From positions 5,587,172 through 5,651,171 of the forward strand of contig CM041201.1 of assembly GCA_023078555.1 (NCBI GenBank): a DNA stretch of 64,000 nucleotides, given 5' to 3'. Source of the stretch: Ulva prolifera (lineage: Eukaryota; Chlorophyta; Ulvophyceae; Ulvales; Ulvaceae). Under the pieces are notes generated by a model, which ran no database searches, had not been told where the DNA came from, and saw nothing but the letters and a program-made list of their open reading frames with translations. How positions within the stretch are numbered: the stretch's first letter is position 1; the number at the start of each line of letters is the position of its first letter. The position numbers were made by a program, and so were the translations under genes. Of this stretch, positions 35,996 to 46,467 are shown one piece after another.

Positions 35996-36507
35996 ATATG
36001 AACCGTGTGCCACTGCGCTTCAACGCGTTGCAGCGCGACAAACGACAAACAAGCGCTGGTGCAGCAGCTTGCGTGCGTTGCATGCCTGCCTTTGACATGA
36101 GTAATGATCAGCCGTTGCGCGAAGTCACTAGAAATTAAAAAACAACAGTACCGCATAACGGTGGCCAGATTGTTGTTTCTCGAACAATTTGTACACAATC
36201 ACGTTGGTCTCCATGTCGATGCACTTCATTTAGCAGTCGGTTTCAATCACAATTGCTCTCTTTGCGTCAGCACCATGTATCATGCCACCCCCCGAAATTC
36301 AGCCAAAAAGTACTAAGCATAATTATATTCAGCACGACGCGAGATCAGCAGCAATGAATTCCACGGAAATGACTGATGTGTTACTTGAATTCCGGAGGTG
36401 CGGATGTAGCTTTGCGCGCAACGAATGAGTGATTATGCAACATGCACGTGTAGATGAGAGTCGAAGTCGTGGGATTGCGGATTTTAGGGATGCGGGTGAT
36501 ACAAGTT

Positions 36508-36833
36508 TCACAATGCATGCGCTTGTGGGCAGCAGTGTGGTGACATGTGCATCCATGCACGATCGATCTGCGGATCGAGTGCAGGGTTAAGCCGCCAGCG
36601 TGATTGTCCCGGTGTAGCGAGGGAGATCCTGGCGTGGATCTCCCGCCGTAATCTTGAGGTGTAGGTGTGCATATATGGCTGTGCACACTGTGATATGTAA
36701 TCTTTCTCTCTACTATTTCACGGTGCCACTATCTCCCCTTTAGCGTTCCTCGGCTCTACCTCTGTGCGCAACAGGTTTGGAACGCTGTCTGCTCTGACGT
36801 GACCTGTACTAAGACTGCGCGTCTGACCTGACA
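36508..36833 (-). mobile_element. Solo-LTR-like repeat, 326-bp copy
   Basis: In inverted orientation it matches 39768-40101 over its whole length, from CAGGTCAGACGCGCAG to GCATTGTGA. On the minus strand it starts TGTCAGG, compatible with an LTR. A hairpin-rich centre (GGGAGATCCACGCCAGGATCTCCC in inverted sense) is conserved between copies. No target duplication was established. Confidence 0.6.
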
Positions 36834-36909
36834 AGATAGAGTTTCTGATAGGAAGTACTGATTGTGAAGACCTGAACACATCTGCTGTTGGTTTTGGCAG
36901 AAGCTGCAC

Positions 36910-37194
36910 ATGGCAGACCCGACATTGTTGCAGCCCCACAACAACCTGAAATTATCATGCAAGTACATCGGGTGCAGTGATGGCGGCCATGAGTACCCAA
37001 CAGTTTCTGAGGCTGAACTAGCCATTTTGGACCACACATTTGGCAGGCTGAGCTACAACATGCCTCAGCTTCAAGGCACCAGTCTGTCACATCCACAAAG
37101 CAACCGCATTGGCTACGGATTTCAGGCGCCAGGAGACCATATGTATCTCACGCAGGATCCACTGGAACTCCCGTCAAGTCGGGCGTCGGTGTAA
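36910..37194 (+). CDS. Hypothetical ORF of 94 codons
   Basis: An ATG-started frame (MADPTLLQPHNNLKL... PLELPSSRASV) lies between two repeats. I do not recognise it, and it has no obvious splice partner, signal peptide or motif. Its composition is more protein-like than the GC-rich frames nearby, but chance cannot be excluded. Confidence 0.25.
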   Translation: MADPTLLQPHNNLKLSCKYIGCSDGGHEYPTVSEAELAILDHTFGRLSYNMPQLQGTSLSHPQSNRIGYGFQAPGDHMYLTQDPLELPSSRASV

Positions 37195-37650
37195 CACTTG
37201 ACAAAATAGAGCAAGAAGCAGCAACGGTCCTTCAAGGCACACGCGGACATATAAAGCTAATGTCCGCGATGGCTGTGACCCGCATCGATCGCATAGCCCA
37301 CGGGCGTGACACCCGATGATACGGTTTATGCCGGGTACCCGTAAGGGATGACACTTGACCCCCGCTAGCCACCACTTTGCCTAGCTTGCTTGACCATGAC
37401 ATGTGTCACATGACACTATGCATGACAGTCGGAGGGCAAATATAAAAAAGTGACAGGTAGCACGGTATCATTTAGGGATGGCACAAAGGCGAGGTCGAGG
37501 ACCTCGTTCCAGTCCGAGGTCAATGAACTCGGTACGAGTCTCGTACCGAGGCCGAGGTGAAAAAAAGGCCCACCTCGGATGGGTCTAGGTCCCGTTATGT
37601 CGAACTCTGCTTAAAGTCTCAGACACACTACTAGACACTGATTGGAGACC

Positions 37651-37930
37651 TGTTCGAATGCAAGCGCGAGTGGAAGAGTCATACCGTAAGTTTAGTCGGG
37701 CGAAATGTTAAGTATGTGTGCGGAGTACTTAGCACATGACGCCTGAGATCTGGGATCACACCTGCATGGTCAGTATCTGAGTCAGATACTTGAACCATGA
37801 CCTTGTTCGACCTATACAGAGAGCTGGAATGTGTCTTCTCATTCGCGGGCTGGTGACTGCCACGTGTCACCCCGTGCGTGCATCCGCATGTGCACATATG
37901 TCTTGGACGCTACGAGGCACTTTCACAACA
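37651..37930 (+). mobile_element. 280-bp solo LTR, copy 4
   Basis: It runs TGTTCGAATGCAAGCG to GCACTTTCACAACA with the perfect 5-bp target duplication AGACC (37646-37650 and 37931-37935). It is nested in hAT-like element B, so it postdates it. Confidence 0.88.
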
Positions 37931-38269
37931 AGACCACATATTGCGGAGACAGGTGCACAAGCCCAGGGCATGAACAAACTATAATTAAATTACTCACATT
38001 GATTACCACTGGCGAGCCTACAATTGAATTAAACAATTGCCCGGCATGGATGGTGTTTGTCGCACAGTACAGAAATGCATCTGTGGTGGAAGCCTGTGGT
38101 GAGGAGGTTTGAGTAGTGGACATGGAGGCACTTGCACATGAGGATGCACAGAGGGAGGTGGAATCCATTGAAGGACTATTGTAAGGTTTGTATATCTACT
38201 GTATTGCATTGCAATGCTATATACTGATCGAACAAGCGTAATGCTGCTTTGTACATGCCTGCACACCCG

Positions 38270-38400
38270 ATCCGAGGTGAATTAGTGCAATCCGAGGTGA
38301 ATCGTACGAGTCCGAGGACAAATCGTACGAGTCCGAGGTCAAATGGTACGAGTCCTAGGTCAACTCGTACGATTCCTAGGTCACCTCGGTTGATCTCGTG
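38270..38400. repeat. Subterminal tandem repeats with TCGTACGA palindromes
   Basis: About five diverged units of some 20 bp (consensus near TCGTACGAGTCCGAGGTCAA) lie in tandem near the right end of hAT-like element B. A related array at 37490-37560 marks the left end. hAT transposases bind subterminal repeat arrays, so these are plausible binding sites. Confidence 0.6.
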
Positions 38401-38623
38401 CCACCTGGACCTCGGCACGAGACGAGATGGACACCCACCTCGGCTCTGTGCCATCCCTATTATCATTAATATATTGAACACATTATTATTTTATACTTTA
38501 ATTTGGCGCCGGAATCGGATTTCAAGCAAAATCCACCTCCAATCATCGTGCGCTCCGGCGGTACATTCCGAAGAAATATAAATTGTATTTATATTATACT
38601 AACAGGTCAAGCTTATAACAAAT

Positions 38624-38695
38624 GGGGCTTTAGCTCAGTGGTAGAGCGCCTGCTTAGCATGCAGGAGGTCGAGGTTTCAACTACCTCAAGCTCCA
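38624..38695 (+). tRNA. tRNA-Ala (anticodon AGC)
   Basis: A 72-nt intronless cloverleaf. The acceptor GGGGCTT/AAGCTCC contains G3-U70, the alanine identity pair. The D arm is GCTC-AGTGGTA-GAGC, the anticodon stem CCTGC/GCAGG with loop TTAGCAT, the T arm GAGGT-TTCAACT-ACCTC, and the discriminator A. The CCA is not encoded. It is followed directly by a GC-rich repeat of the TTTAGCAC family. Confidence 0.93.
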
Positions 38696-38699
38696 TATT

Positions 38700-38960
38700 C
38701 TCGTTACTTTTAAGCTTTGCCCGCCGCCCCCACGCGGCGTCGGGGGTGGTTTCTAGGACTGTTGCCAGCTTTTTAGCACCGCCCGCCGCCCCCACGCGGC
38801 GTCGGGGGTTGAAACCCGCGGCCAGGCGTGGCGGGGCGCCGGCCAGGGGCCGGCGCGCCCGTCGAAGGGCGGTCCACCCGGTGGGTGGTGGCGGAGGGGA
38901 TACCGCAGGAACAACCGCGCACTGCAGCAGCACGCGCCGGAACGCGCTTGAATTCTTCTT
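38700..38960 (+). repeat. GC-rich repeat after tRNA-Ala, two tandem heads
   Basis: Two units headed TTTTAAGCTTTGCCCGCC (about 38708) and TTTTTAGCACCGCCCGCC (about 38771) each continue CGCCCCCACGCGGCGTCGGGGGT. They belong to the loose family described at 39353, 52028, 58137, 62033, 62071, 62253 and 63914. The reading frames across them are a base-composition artefact. Confidence 0.5.
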
Positions 38961-39352
38961 CTAGACTGAGTAGGACGACCTGGGTCGGTGTTTAGCGATC
39001 CGGGCGAAATAGTACTGCCTAGGAACAAGTTGCTGAGGACACCATCCTGGCTTCGAGCTGAAAGCTCGATAGCACGACTCAATCTGCGCGAATTGTACGT
39101 GGCACTTTGCGATCAGTACCTGGCCACTTGGCAAGACGCGGTCCATTACCGGCTGTGCAGAGGCCAAGCCTTTAGCATTGATCTGGCGACGACTCGGCAG
39201 CGTGGCCAAGGCGAGCGACCAGCTCGCCGGGGCTGATCACCACGATTACGCATGTATTGCTGAATACTACGTCTGTTATCTACTCTACGAAGTGGTTGGA
39301 TGGAAGGGTTCTTACAATTTTTAAGCTCCGCCCACCGATTCCATGGAAGAGT
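38961..39352. other. No recognised gene
   Basis: A frame at 38988-39236 (LNLRELYVALCDQYLATWQDAVHY in part) looks protein-like but matches nothing I know. It could be an eroded exon of the recombinase-like family or unrelated. Confidence 0.25.
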
Positions 39353-39435
39353 CCTTTAGCACTTTTCGCGGCCGCCACGCGGCGGCGGCGTCGAAACCGC
39401 GGCGTTTTCGCGGCCCGGCCGGGACTGGCGGGGCG
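39353..39435 (+). repeat. TTTAGCACTT GC-rich repeat truncating recombinase copy 1
   Basis: TTTAGCACTTTTCGCGGCCGCC leads into GGCGTCGAAACCGCGGCG, the shared head of the GC-rich family. Homology to the recombinase exon starts at about 39436 directly after it, so the repeat marks the truncation point of that gene. Confidence 0.55.
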
Positions 39436-39767
39436 CGGTCGAAACGTGGGCCATGGCGAAGGACCGCTTCGTGGAAATCCTCCATATGCTGTTGTACACG
39501 AAGGTCATCGGCAACAAGGGGTCGCTGGAGGAAGTGCAGAAGAACGTCGGCAACCTCATATCGCAGTATTATGCCGCGGCGAACGAGGTGCGGCGCCGTC
39601 TCGGCTCCGACTGTGTCACAAAACGTTCCGCTGCATGTTCCGGGGAGCTTCATGCGCAGCCACGCCTCCGTGTGCGGACACGGATCCCGCCAATGGCGGA
39701 TGAATGACCGGAGCGGCCGCTCACATGCGACGGGTGAAGGTGGTGGACGCCAGTGTCAGAAATGCTT

Positions 39768-40101
39768 CATTCATGCAGGTCAGACGCGCAGTCTTTATGC
39801 AGGTCATGTCAGGACAGCCAGCGTTCCATACTTGCTACGCACTGAGGTGGAACCGAGGCACGCTAAACGGTGAGATGCTAATACCGTGAATCAGTAGAGA
39901 GAATGGTTACAGATCTTAGTGTGCACATCCTTATATGCACACTGAACACTCAAGGTTACGGCGGGAGACCCTCGCAGGGTGTCCCTCGCTACACCGGGAC
40001 AATCCCGATGGCGGCTTACCCATGCACTGGGTCCGCGGATAGATCGTGCATGGGTGCACCTGTCACCACACTGCTGCCCGCAGCCTCATGCATTGTGACA
40101 G
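39768..40101 (+). mobile_element. Solo-LTR-like repeat within recombinase copy 1
   Basis: Inverted relative to 36508-36833 and similar along its length. It runs from GCAGGTCAGACGCGCAG to GCATTGTGACA, where homology to recombinase exon B begins almost at once, so the insertion removed or overlies the splice acceptor and first codons of that exon. Confidence 0.6.
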
Positions 40102-41163
40102 CCGGCCCCTTCACGCGCTACCGGAGCGTCGTCAAGGTGGTCACGAAGTTCATCAAGTCGTCCGGCCTCGGGGGGGTGCGCAAGATCACGCCCCTGTCCG
40201 AAGGCCAAATCCGCCGGATCGTCGAGGCCATGTACGTCGGCGGCTTCGGCATGTTGCAGACGCGGGTCGTGTTCTCGCTGACCGCCATCATGGCCGTCAG
40301 GAGGACCTTCTTCCAGTTCAAGCAGTGGCAGGTTGTGTACCTACAGAAGGTGCTGCTGTGTGACGGGGAGGAGGTGCCGACGACGGCGGAGAACATCAGA
40401 CGCACGGACACCTTGGTGCGGCTCTTTGCACCGGCGCTATGCATCGGCGGCCGTGCGGCTGCGCGGCAATCGTGCGCATGCCTGTGCCTTGTCACTCTGG
40501 CACCGTAGCGAGCATTCACGGGATCCCATGGCAATCTAGCCTTCGTGCATATCTCTGTCGATCCACATGTTAATTGCTGACAGTCTACCGCACCAGCACC
40601 TCTGCGACTGTGTGAATCCAGCATGCGACATGTTGTGCAATCAGCTTCACACGATAGCAGGCTCCGCAGGTCTGCCTCAGGAGGTGTGCATGGCAGGGCT
40701 GGCATGGTACGGTGCTTCAGGCTCCGACTCACGGATGTTGGTGCTTTGCTTGCGTCTCATGATCACGGCAGCCGGGGCTTGAGCACGGTGAGCAGTAGCT
40801 CTGATGTCGCCCTGCATGTGCAGATCAGCTTCGCCCTCATCACTCGCCACGTCGTCACGAAGTGACGCGTACGTCGTGAACGTCCTCGCGCTTGACCCGA
40901 ACGGCCTGCGCGAGAGGCAGGGCCTACCGCTCGTCGGGAACGCCATGGTTGAGCTGGGACTCGCGATGGGCGTGTTCGACAGGAACTCGATCGTGGGCCT
41001 GTTGTACGGAGATCTCGTGCCGCACCTACCGGGTACCCAGGATTGGTCGATGACACCGGCCCGAGGGCCCCGGTGCTACCGAGCTGAAGCACGGGCGCTG
41101 CCAGAGTGTGTGGGGCAGCCGGCTCAGACGGTGTTACCCGGTAGAGCATGTTGTCGTTTATCG

Positions 41164-41305
41164 TCAGGATGTGGCGAATCATGGTATCATGCCGCGTGGC
41201 CGTCGCCCCCCTGCCGCCCGGTTGAAGCGGAGTCACGGGAGGCGGCCCCGGGCGGCAGGGGGGCGACGGCCACACGGCATGATACCATGATTCGCCACAT
41301 CCTGA
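41164..41305. repeat. 58-bp near-perfect inverted repeat
   Basis: The left arm 41164-41221 and right arm 41248-41305 are complementary with one mismatch, separated by 26 nt. The right arm is the expected recombinase exon D sequence (it reads on into LMQVTS), so the left arm is an inverted duplication of gene sequence rather than a transposon end. Confidence 0.9.
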
Positions 41306-41541
41306 TGCAGGTTACCTCGGACCGCGCGCCGAACGATATGGTCATGCGGCAAGCGGGCGCCTGGGTCCAGAGCGGCAGCAACACGGCCGTGGTGCATTAC
41401 TTCGCAAACCGCGCTGCCGCGACCACGCTCGGTGGCATGGGGCGACGCGTCCCGTTTGAGGCTGCTCAATCACATTGGACCCGACCTAACCAGCAACCCA
41501 TGCCCTTCCGGCTAGGATGCTATGAACAGCATCACATGTGA

Positions 41542-42475
41542 GTGAGTTACAGAATCACAGAGCAGGTACCCATGCCAGCTGCATGGTCTCTCGCAAGTGT
41601 TTGGTACGCAAAACGAGTCAGCCACATAAGCTTTCAAAATATGCACACGTCATGACCGTCACAAAGAAGCCATCTAACCTGATAGGTTGCATTTGCTGAC
41701 ATGAACCTGTTGGAAGCACTCTCCCTCTTCTTGCGGACCCCTGACACCTGTCCGTATGTGATGCTGTTGCTTCACCACCGTGATTCGAGTGCCTGCTACG
41801 TTTCCCCCGGTCCGGTGTGCCCACACAGGTGATGGAGCTGCCAACTGCTTTTGTTCGGCACTGACTGCCTGCGAATGAAGCGCTGCAGCACTCACATGAT
41901 GTTGCAAACGACGTGTACTTGCACACTAGCATGCGCGATGAATGAACGGGAATTGTAAGCAGGATTCCCTTGTCACTTTTCCGTGCCCATCTGTCCATCG
42001 GTGTCGCGCGGGCCCCGTTGCCTGACTCCTCCGTGCGTTGTGCAGCAGCAAGCGTCCGTGACAGGGGAGCTCCCATACATGGAGACGGCGCGCCACGGTA
42101 CAGCGCGTCTGCCGGCACGATCGTAAAATACGTGCATCATACTCACTGCATCAGAAACAAATCGCAGCGAGCTTCGAGCATCACGCATCGAGCAGCGGAG
42201 CGTCGCAGCTTCGCTGCACCTCCGGCGACGCCTGGCTCCTACGCTCCGCCATGGACGCGGCTGTTTCAAGCCCAGGTGGGACATCACAAAGCGAATACTA
42301 AACACTAGCATCATTCTCGGTGCGACAGTTGCTCATTGTATCGAGCTTCAAGCATGTAAGCGCTGTAGATGCATTGCATTTCCGTGGCTACGCAAGTTGC
42401 AGCGCTTTGCCGCGGCCGCGACCGCCGCACGGCCAGCTATGGAACAACAAACTATGAAAAACTAGTTGGCATAGT
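41542..42475. other. No recognised gene
   Basis: Mixed-composition sequence. Minus-strand frames of 80-166 codons occur but resemble no protein. A GC-rich patch at 42160-42260 contains CGTCGCAGCTTCGCTGC. Confidence 0.3.
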
Positions 42476-42479
42476 GCTC

Positions 42480-42747
42480 TGATGACTCTGCGTTGTATGT
42501 ATACTTCGACCTGATTTCTCTACGCTATAGATGTCCGAAACTGCTTCGAAGCTATATTCTAGCGAGGAACGTACCTTGCCGCGTAAGGTATTGTGTAGAA
42601 ATGAATGAGTGTGATTCGAACCGGTGACCTCTACAGTGCTCACTACCACTGGGGCCCACCTGAAGCAACGAGTCCTTTGTTAGATGACTCATCCCTTGAT
42701 TTTGGCGGCTATATAATAACTTCGTCTCGGATTCTTAGATATCCCAC
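42480..42747 (-). mobile_element. Diverged TRIM-type solo LTR with tRNA-like segment
   Basis: On the minus strand it starts TGTTGTGGGATATC, as do the LTRs of the TRIM at 47076-47924, and keeps the same landmarks (AACAAAGGACTCGTTGCTTCAGG; GCGGCAAGGTACGTTCC). The tRNA-like part reads CCCCAGTGGTAG and then GGTTCGAATC, a perfect B-box core, about 45 nt apart. It abuts a fragment of chromovirus LTR at 42748. Confidence 0.6.
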
Positions 42748-42890
42748 AACAATTACCTTTGGTCGATTGGGGCGCTGCTGCTCCAGCCATTCCACTATGT
42801 ACTGCGTTGTTACCCCTGTGTGTCATGTTTGTCGATTTCGTATGCTCGCCAAGGTGCCAACTCCTGGCGCTACCCCATCAGTGAACAAGG
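42748..42890 (+). repeat. Diverged fragment of the chromovirus LTR 3' half
   Basis: From ATTACCTTTGGTCGATTG it follows the chromovirus LTR (compare 25419-25550) with many substitutions. It is an older relative of the element at 24763-34593. Confidence 0.7.
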
Positions 42891-43009
42891 GGGGACTTTG
42901 TGAGCGCCGCACCCCGACCCAATATCATCGAGGTAAAGGGGCTCGCCCTTCTAGTCGTACATAGTGATATGGATCCAAGTCACTATAGTCATTCGTGATG
43001 AACAAGCTA

Positions 43010-44150
43010 TTGTAATCAAGGATCTATGCGCAGCATTAGTCAAGCTACCTAGTGGGTTGCAGAGCCGATACCTGTGGAGCACTCAAGTCATACGTCGGCA
43101 ATGCACAGATCAAGGAAATGCTGTACTGCAATGAGGTAGTAGAGGAATCAATAAGACTGTAAGAGAATGATTACAGTAGACTTGAGGCACATGATTAGGC
43201 ACATGACTATATGCCACCGATGAGTCAAGTCTACGACGGTCATAATCACAGTGACCGCACACGATCCTTGCATGTATTCTTCTCATGCATATGCTCATGC
43301 ACATGTCCTAATATACAGGCAAAACGGAAGCTAACCATCGAGATAAGAATTCGAGCTAGAGCAGATGCTCAGCCTTTTATATGCTTCGCCCATTCTAACA
43401 GCATTCAGTGACGATGTTGAGGTTGTGCTGTGATGCTCATGGCCTGTGGACTCACAAATGCGTGCAATGGGTGCCCGGCCCGAATTTGCAGCACGCATGA
43501 ATGGCATCACATACTATACATGTAGCAGCTCGGTGCTCGCAGCCCGGCATTGCCCAGCCTTTTGACAAATTGTCACACCTGCTCTTGTCTCTCCACTGTG
43601 ATGCAGGTTCGTCTACTCGTGCAAGAATCACAGTAACACCGACATCGACAATCACATCACTCAGCAATATTTTCACACAGTCAAGCGAGGCACTGCAGCG
43701 GCCGTGATCGCATCAGAATGCAGCAACACGCTATTCCTGCTATGTGGTGAAAGGGTGGCTACAGCCCACCATCTCATGCTCTACAAAGTGCTGTGAAATC
43801 GGGGGCCCGTTTGCACTTCACTGTTCGTCCGCACCAGCCATCGCTGCGGATCAGGCGTGCCCTCGCAATTTTCACGCGGTGTTTACAAGTTCTCCCCTGC
43901 TCTGTGGTGGCTGGGGGTGCGCTGTGCACGTCTGCTGGCTGCTCTGATGCTCATTTGCCGCATGCTATGGGATCTCGATGGTTGGCTTCCATTTTGCCCG
44001 CATAGCAGAAGTTGGGCCTATAAGTTGGGCCTATAAGTTGGGCCTATAAGTTGGGCCTATAAATTGGGCCTATAAGTTGGGCCACCACACTCATGTGCGT
44101 ACTTGCATGTCATGCATTGTGTCCCGGGATGGGCCTCATTTATGACACAA
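43010..44150 (+). repeat. Dispersed repeat, copy 2, with internal insertion
   Basis: 43010-43320 matches 35262-35580 and 44086-44150 matches 35590-35660; the intervening 760 bp is not in copy 1. That interval has a possible exon-like stretch after TGATGCAG at about 43605 (FVYSCKNHSNTDIDNHITQQY) that I do not recognise, and ends in a 13-bp tandem array at 44009-44083. Confidence 0.55.
44009..44083 (+). repeat. 13-bp tandem repeat, about 5.8 units
   Basis: The unit is AAGTTGGGCCTAT; five complete units and one partial, one with a G to A change. A single related unit (AGTTGGGCCCGT) sits at the equivalent place at 35586, so the array grew within the dispersed repeat. Confidence 0.9.
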
Positions 44151-44560
44151 GCTTGCATTGCACTGAAATTGTACAGCATCTGACATGTGCACCTTGCGGG
44201 AAGTTCATCGGGGTGAACGGCCGCCAACCTCACAATCAGACGTGGTTGCGCATATCAAACTAGCGTGAACAAGCATATCATACTCAATGTACGAACACCA
44301 TTTGCAGCGCAGTGATCCCCACACAAAATTCACCGCTTATACACACAAAACGGTACACTTTACTGAATTATGATGTTCGCCAACTTGAACTGCATTACAT
44401 CGGGTCTAGGTAAAAAAAAATCACATCTTTGTTGGGCCAGTCGCGCCGAAAATCATGACCCTGTACTCCAAGCTGAGTACTTAGAAGACCCATCGTCACG
44501 CATGTCATGTCATGCATACGCACATTTTGATTTTAAAATATATAACTATATATACTATAT

Positions 44561-45542
44561 ATCTCGGGTCGGGGCCGAATCGGGTCAGTTGTCAGCACGA
44601 GCGATTGCGTGATACAAATCGAAATCTGACTGCGGAGTATCCATCACGAAACCGAACCGTGCCCAATGCATCGCGTAGCTGACGTGAGTCGCGTTGTGTG
44701 TGACGGCCGAGAACGTAACAGGTTGATACCCGGTAGCCACAATTTTAATCACGGGTCAGCGGGTTTAGCGATGAGCACAGGAGCCTGTCGACCCCGTGAA
44801 TCCCTGGAGATAGTGACTATAGATACATTGTTTGCTTTATTTGATGTTCGTGCTACGTTGTACACGCGAAGCGTGACAAGGCACCGATTTAAAGCCAGGC
44901 GTCAGTACGCCCTGCGACACCGGGCCTGAGGCCTGATCTCTGCAAGCTCGGCCCATTAAATCAGGAAATAATGTTCTGATATCTGTTGAACTGCAGCTTA
45001 GCGACGATTGGTCACATCGGCCAGCGCTGCTGTCCTACCAACACGGACTGTACTGGTGGGAACTAAACACACAGACCCACAACAAATGAAACCTATTAGT
45101 ATAGCTTTTATCAAGTTACAATAAATACTTCTGTATGATATTGCGTGTCTTTGTGCGTGCGACTGTTCGTTTGGTGTCGATTCAGCGAGGCTGGCGTTTG
45201 AATCGCCACCACGCGCACCGCGATAGGGCCCTTGGCCACACTAATACACAGTCAATACCTGACAAGTTTGCTATGAGGCGTGGCGTGGTAATCTGTGGCG
45301 CGTCTGGCGCGTACTATGAGGCTACCTTGTCATCAGGATTGGAGTTCGACGGGTACTTTTGCCGCTCACAACCACATCCGGTGGCGAAACGGCACCAATT
45401 CGACGTGGAGAGGTAGCCAACACATGTAGGCTGCCCTTGACGCGGCGGTCAGTCCTGCGGGGCTCGTAACTGCCGTCAGTGTATCTGAATTTTCAAAAAT
45501 GACCCGTCATCGGGCCGACCCGATTCGGCCCCGACCCGAGAT
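44561..45542. mobile_element. Non-autonomous TIR element
   Basis: Perfect inverted repeats of about 28 bp close this 0.98-kb segment: ATCTCGGGTCGGGGCCGA at 44561 and its complement ending at 45542. The flanks are AT-rich (TATATACTATAT) and I could not settle the target duplication, so the superfamily is open. There is no transposase frame; a 93-codon ORF at 45135-45416 is unrecognised. tRNA-Ala(UGC) lies 62 bp downstream. Confidence 0.6.
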
Positions 45543-45603
45543 ATTGTTATATACAAAAACATAAAATGATTATATTGTAATATTGTGACTACTTTGACAT
45601 CAT

Positions 45604-45675
45604 GGGGCTTTAGCTCAGTGGTAGAGCGCCTGCTTTGCATGCAGGAGGTCAGGGTTTCGATCACTCTAAGCTCCA
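45604..45675 (+). tRNA. tRNA-Ala (anticodon TGC)
   Basis: 72 nt, intronless, nearly identical to the AGC gene in the acceptor, D and anticodon stems. Loop TTTGCAT gives anticodon UGC; G3-U70 is present. The T arm AGGGT-TTCGATC-ACTCT has one G-U pair. TTTT follows at 45676-45679 as a Pol III terminator. No CCA is encoded. Confidence 0.93.
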
Positions 45676-45677
45676 TT

Positions 45678-46467
45678 TTGTCGTGTCATTTCAATAAGCA
45701 CTTAGGAGGTCAGTTTTTGCGTCGAAAACGCGGTGCGGAGGAGGTCGTGGAACGTCGACCGACGAGGCGGGTCGAAGCCCGGCCCCAGCGAGGCGAGGGA
45801 GGCTCGGGGACGGCGCCTGGATGCACGAGACAGGCAAACTGGCACGCGGAGGCCCTTTTTGGACAGGGCTGCGCGTGTTAGGGGTGCCGAAGGCAGCGTG
45901 GGGCGCGCGGCGAGGGGACAGCGGGCGGGACGTGGGTGGCGGAGGTCCCAGGCGCGCGGTGCGAGGCGAGCGGGCGAACGCGGGGCACAGAGGGTCAGAG
46001 AGACACGGATGTTTGCGCTGGCCGGTGCTGAGCGGCGTGGAAGGCGGCGTGGAGGGATGCAGGAGGTGGACGAGGTCGTGGCGAGCTGTACGCCGTGCGG
46101 TGAGCGCCGAGGCGCAGCCGGCGCCGTGAGGGCAACAGGAAGATGCAGAGGTCGTTGGAAGAGACACGATCGAGCGCATATGGCGTCGCAGAGCTGGCGG
46201 TCGTGCGTGCAGGCGTCGCGGTGCGTGTCGTGTGAAGGCACCAGTTCAGGCCTGGTCGCAGTGGCAGGAAAAGAGCCTGCGAGCAACAGGAAGATGCAGA
46301 GGTCGTTGAAAAAGACACGATCGAGCACATGTGGCGTCGCAGCGCTGGCGTTCGTGCGTGCAGGCGTCGCGGAGCGTGCCGTGTGTATGCACGAGCGCAG
46401 GCCTGGTCGCACAAGCGGCGTGGCAGGAGCCTGCGAGGTCAGCTCGAGGACGGAAAAGATAACCTTC
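45678..46467 (+). repeat. 790-bp direct repeat, copy A
   Basis: It is near-identical to 63115-63904 (differences only noted at the first 20 bp), 17.4 kb away. It is GC-rich, starts TTGTCGTGTCATTTCAATAAGC and contains GCGTCGAAAACGCGG, relating it to the TTTAGCACTT family. An internal tandem duplication of about 150 bp is visible: GCAACAGGAAGATGCAGAGG starts at about 46130 and again at about 46283. Long overlapping frames on both strands (for example 359 codons from 45733) are Arg/Ala/Pro-rich composition artefacts. Confidence 0.85.

Larger units (their letters stand above)
37473..38459. mobile_element. Non-autonomous hAT-like element B
   Basis: The ends are TAGGGATGGCACAAAG and, inverted, TAGGGATGGCACAGAG, followed by GCGAGGT/CCGAGGT. 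The flanking 8-bp duplication is GTATCATT (37465-37472) and TTATCATT (38460-38467), 7 of 8 identical. TAGGGATGG is a classic hAT terminus. The subterminal regions are packed with GAGGTCGAGG/CGGTACGAG-type repeats. The 280-bp solo LTR at 37651 was inserted into it later. There is no transposase. Confidence 0.82.
39436..41450 (+). pseudogene. Tyrosine-recombinase-like gene, copy 1 (decayed)
   Basis: Same exon order as the copy at 54240. The remains of exon A (about 39436-39587, AMAKDRFVEILHMLLYTKVIG) lack the N-terminal half. Exon B (about 40103-40415) keeps RKITPLSEGQIRRIVEAMY and the box-A arginine in LTAIMAVRRTF. Exon C (40824-41045) has a 4-nt loss and stop after VTRHVVTK, the frame resuming as YVVNVLALDPNGL. 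Exon D is headless: a 58-bp inverted repeat replaces its 5' part, leaving LMQVTSDRAPND and RQAGAWVQSGSNTAVVHYFANRAAATTL with the presumed catalytic tyrosine. A solo-LTR-like repeat occupies the A-B intron. It cannot encode an intact enzyme. Confidence 0.75.

Noticed and set aside
44561-45542. hAT assignment for the TIR element
   Set aside because: Inverted repeats are clear but no 8-bp target duplication could be found in the AT-rich flanks; left unclassified.
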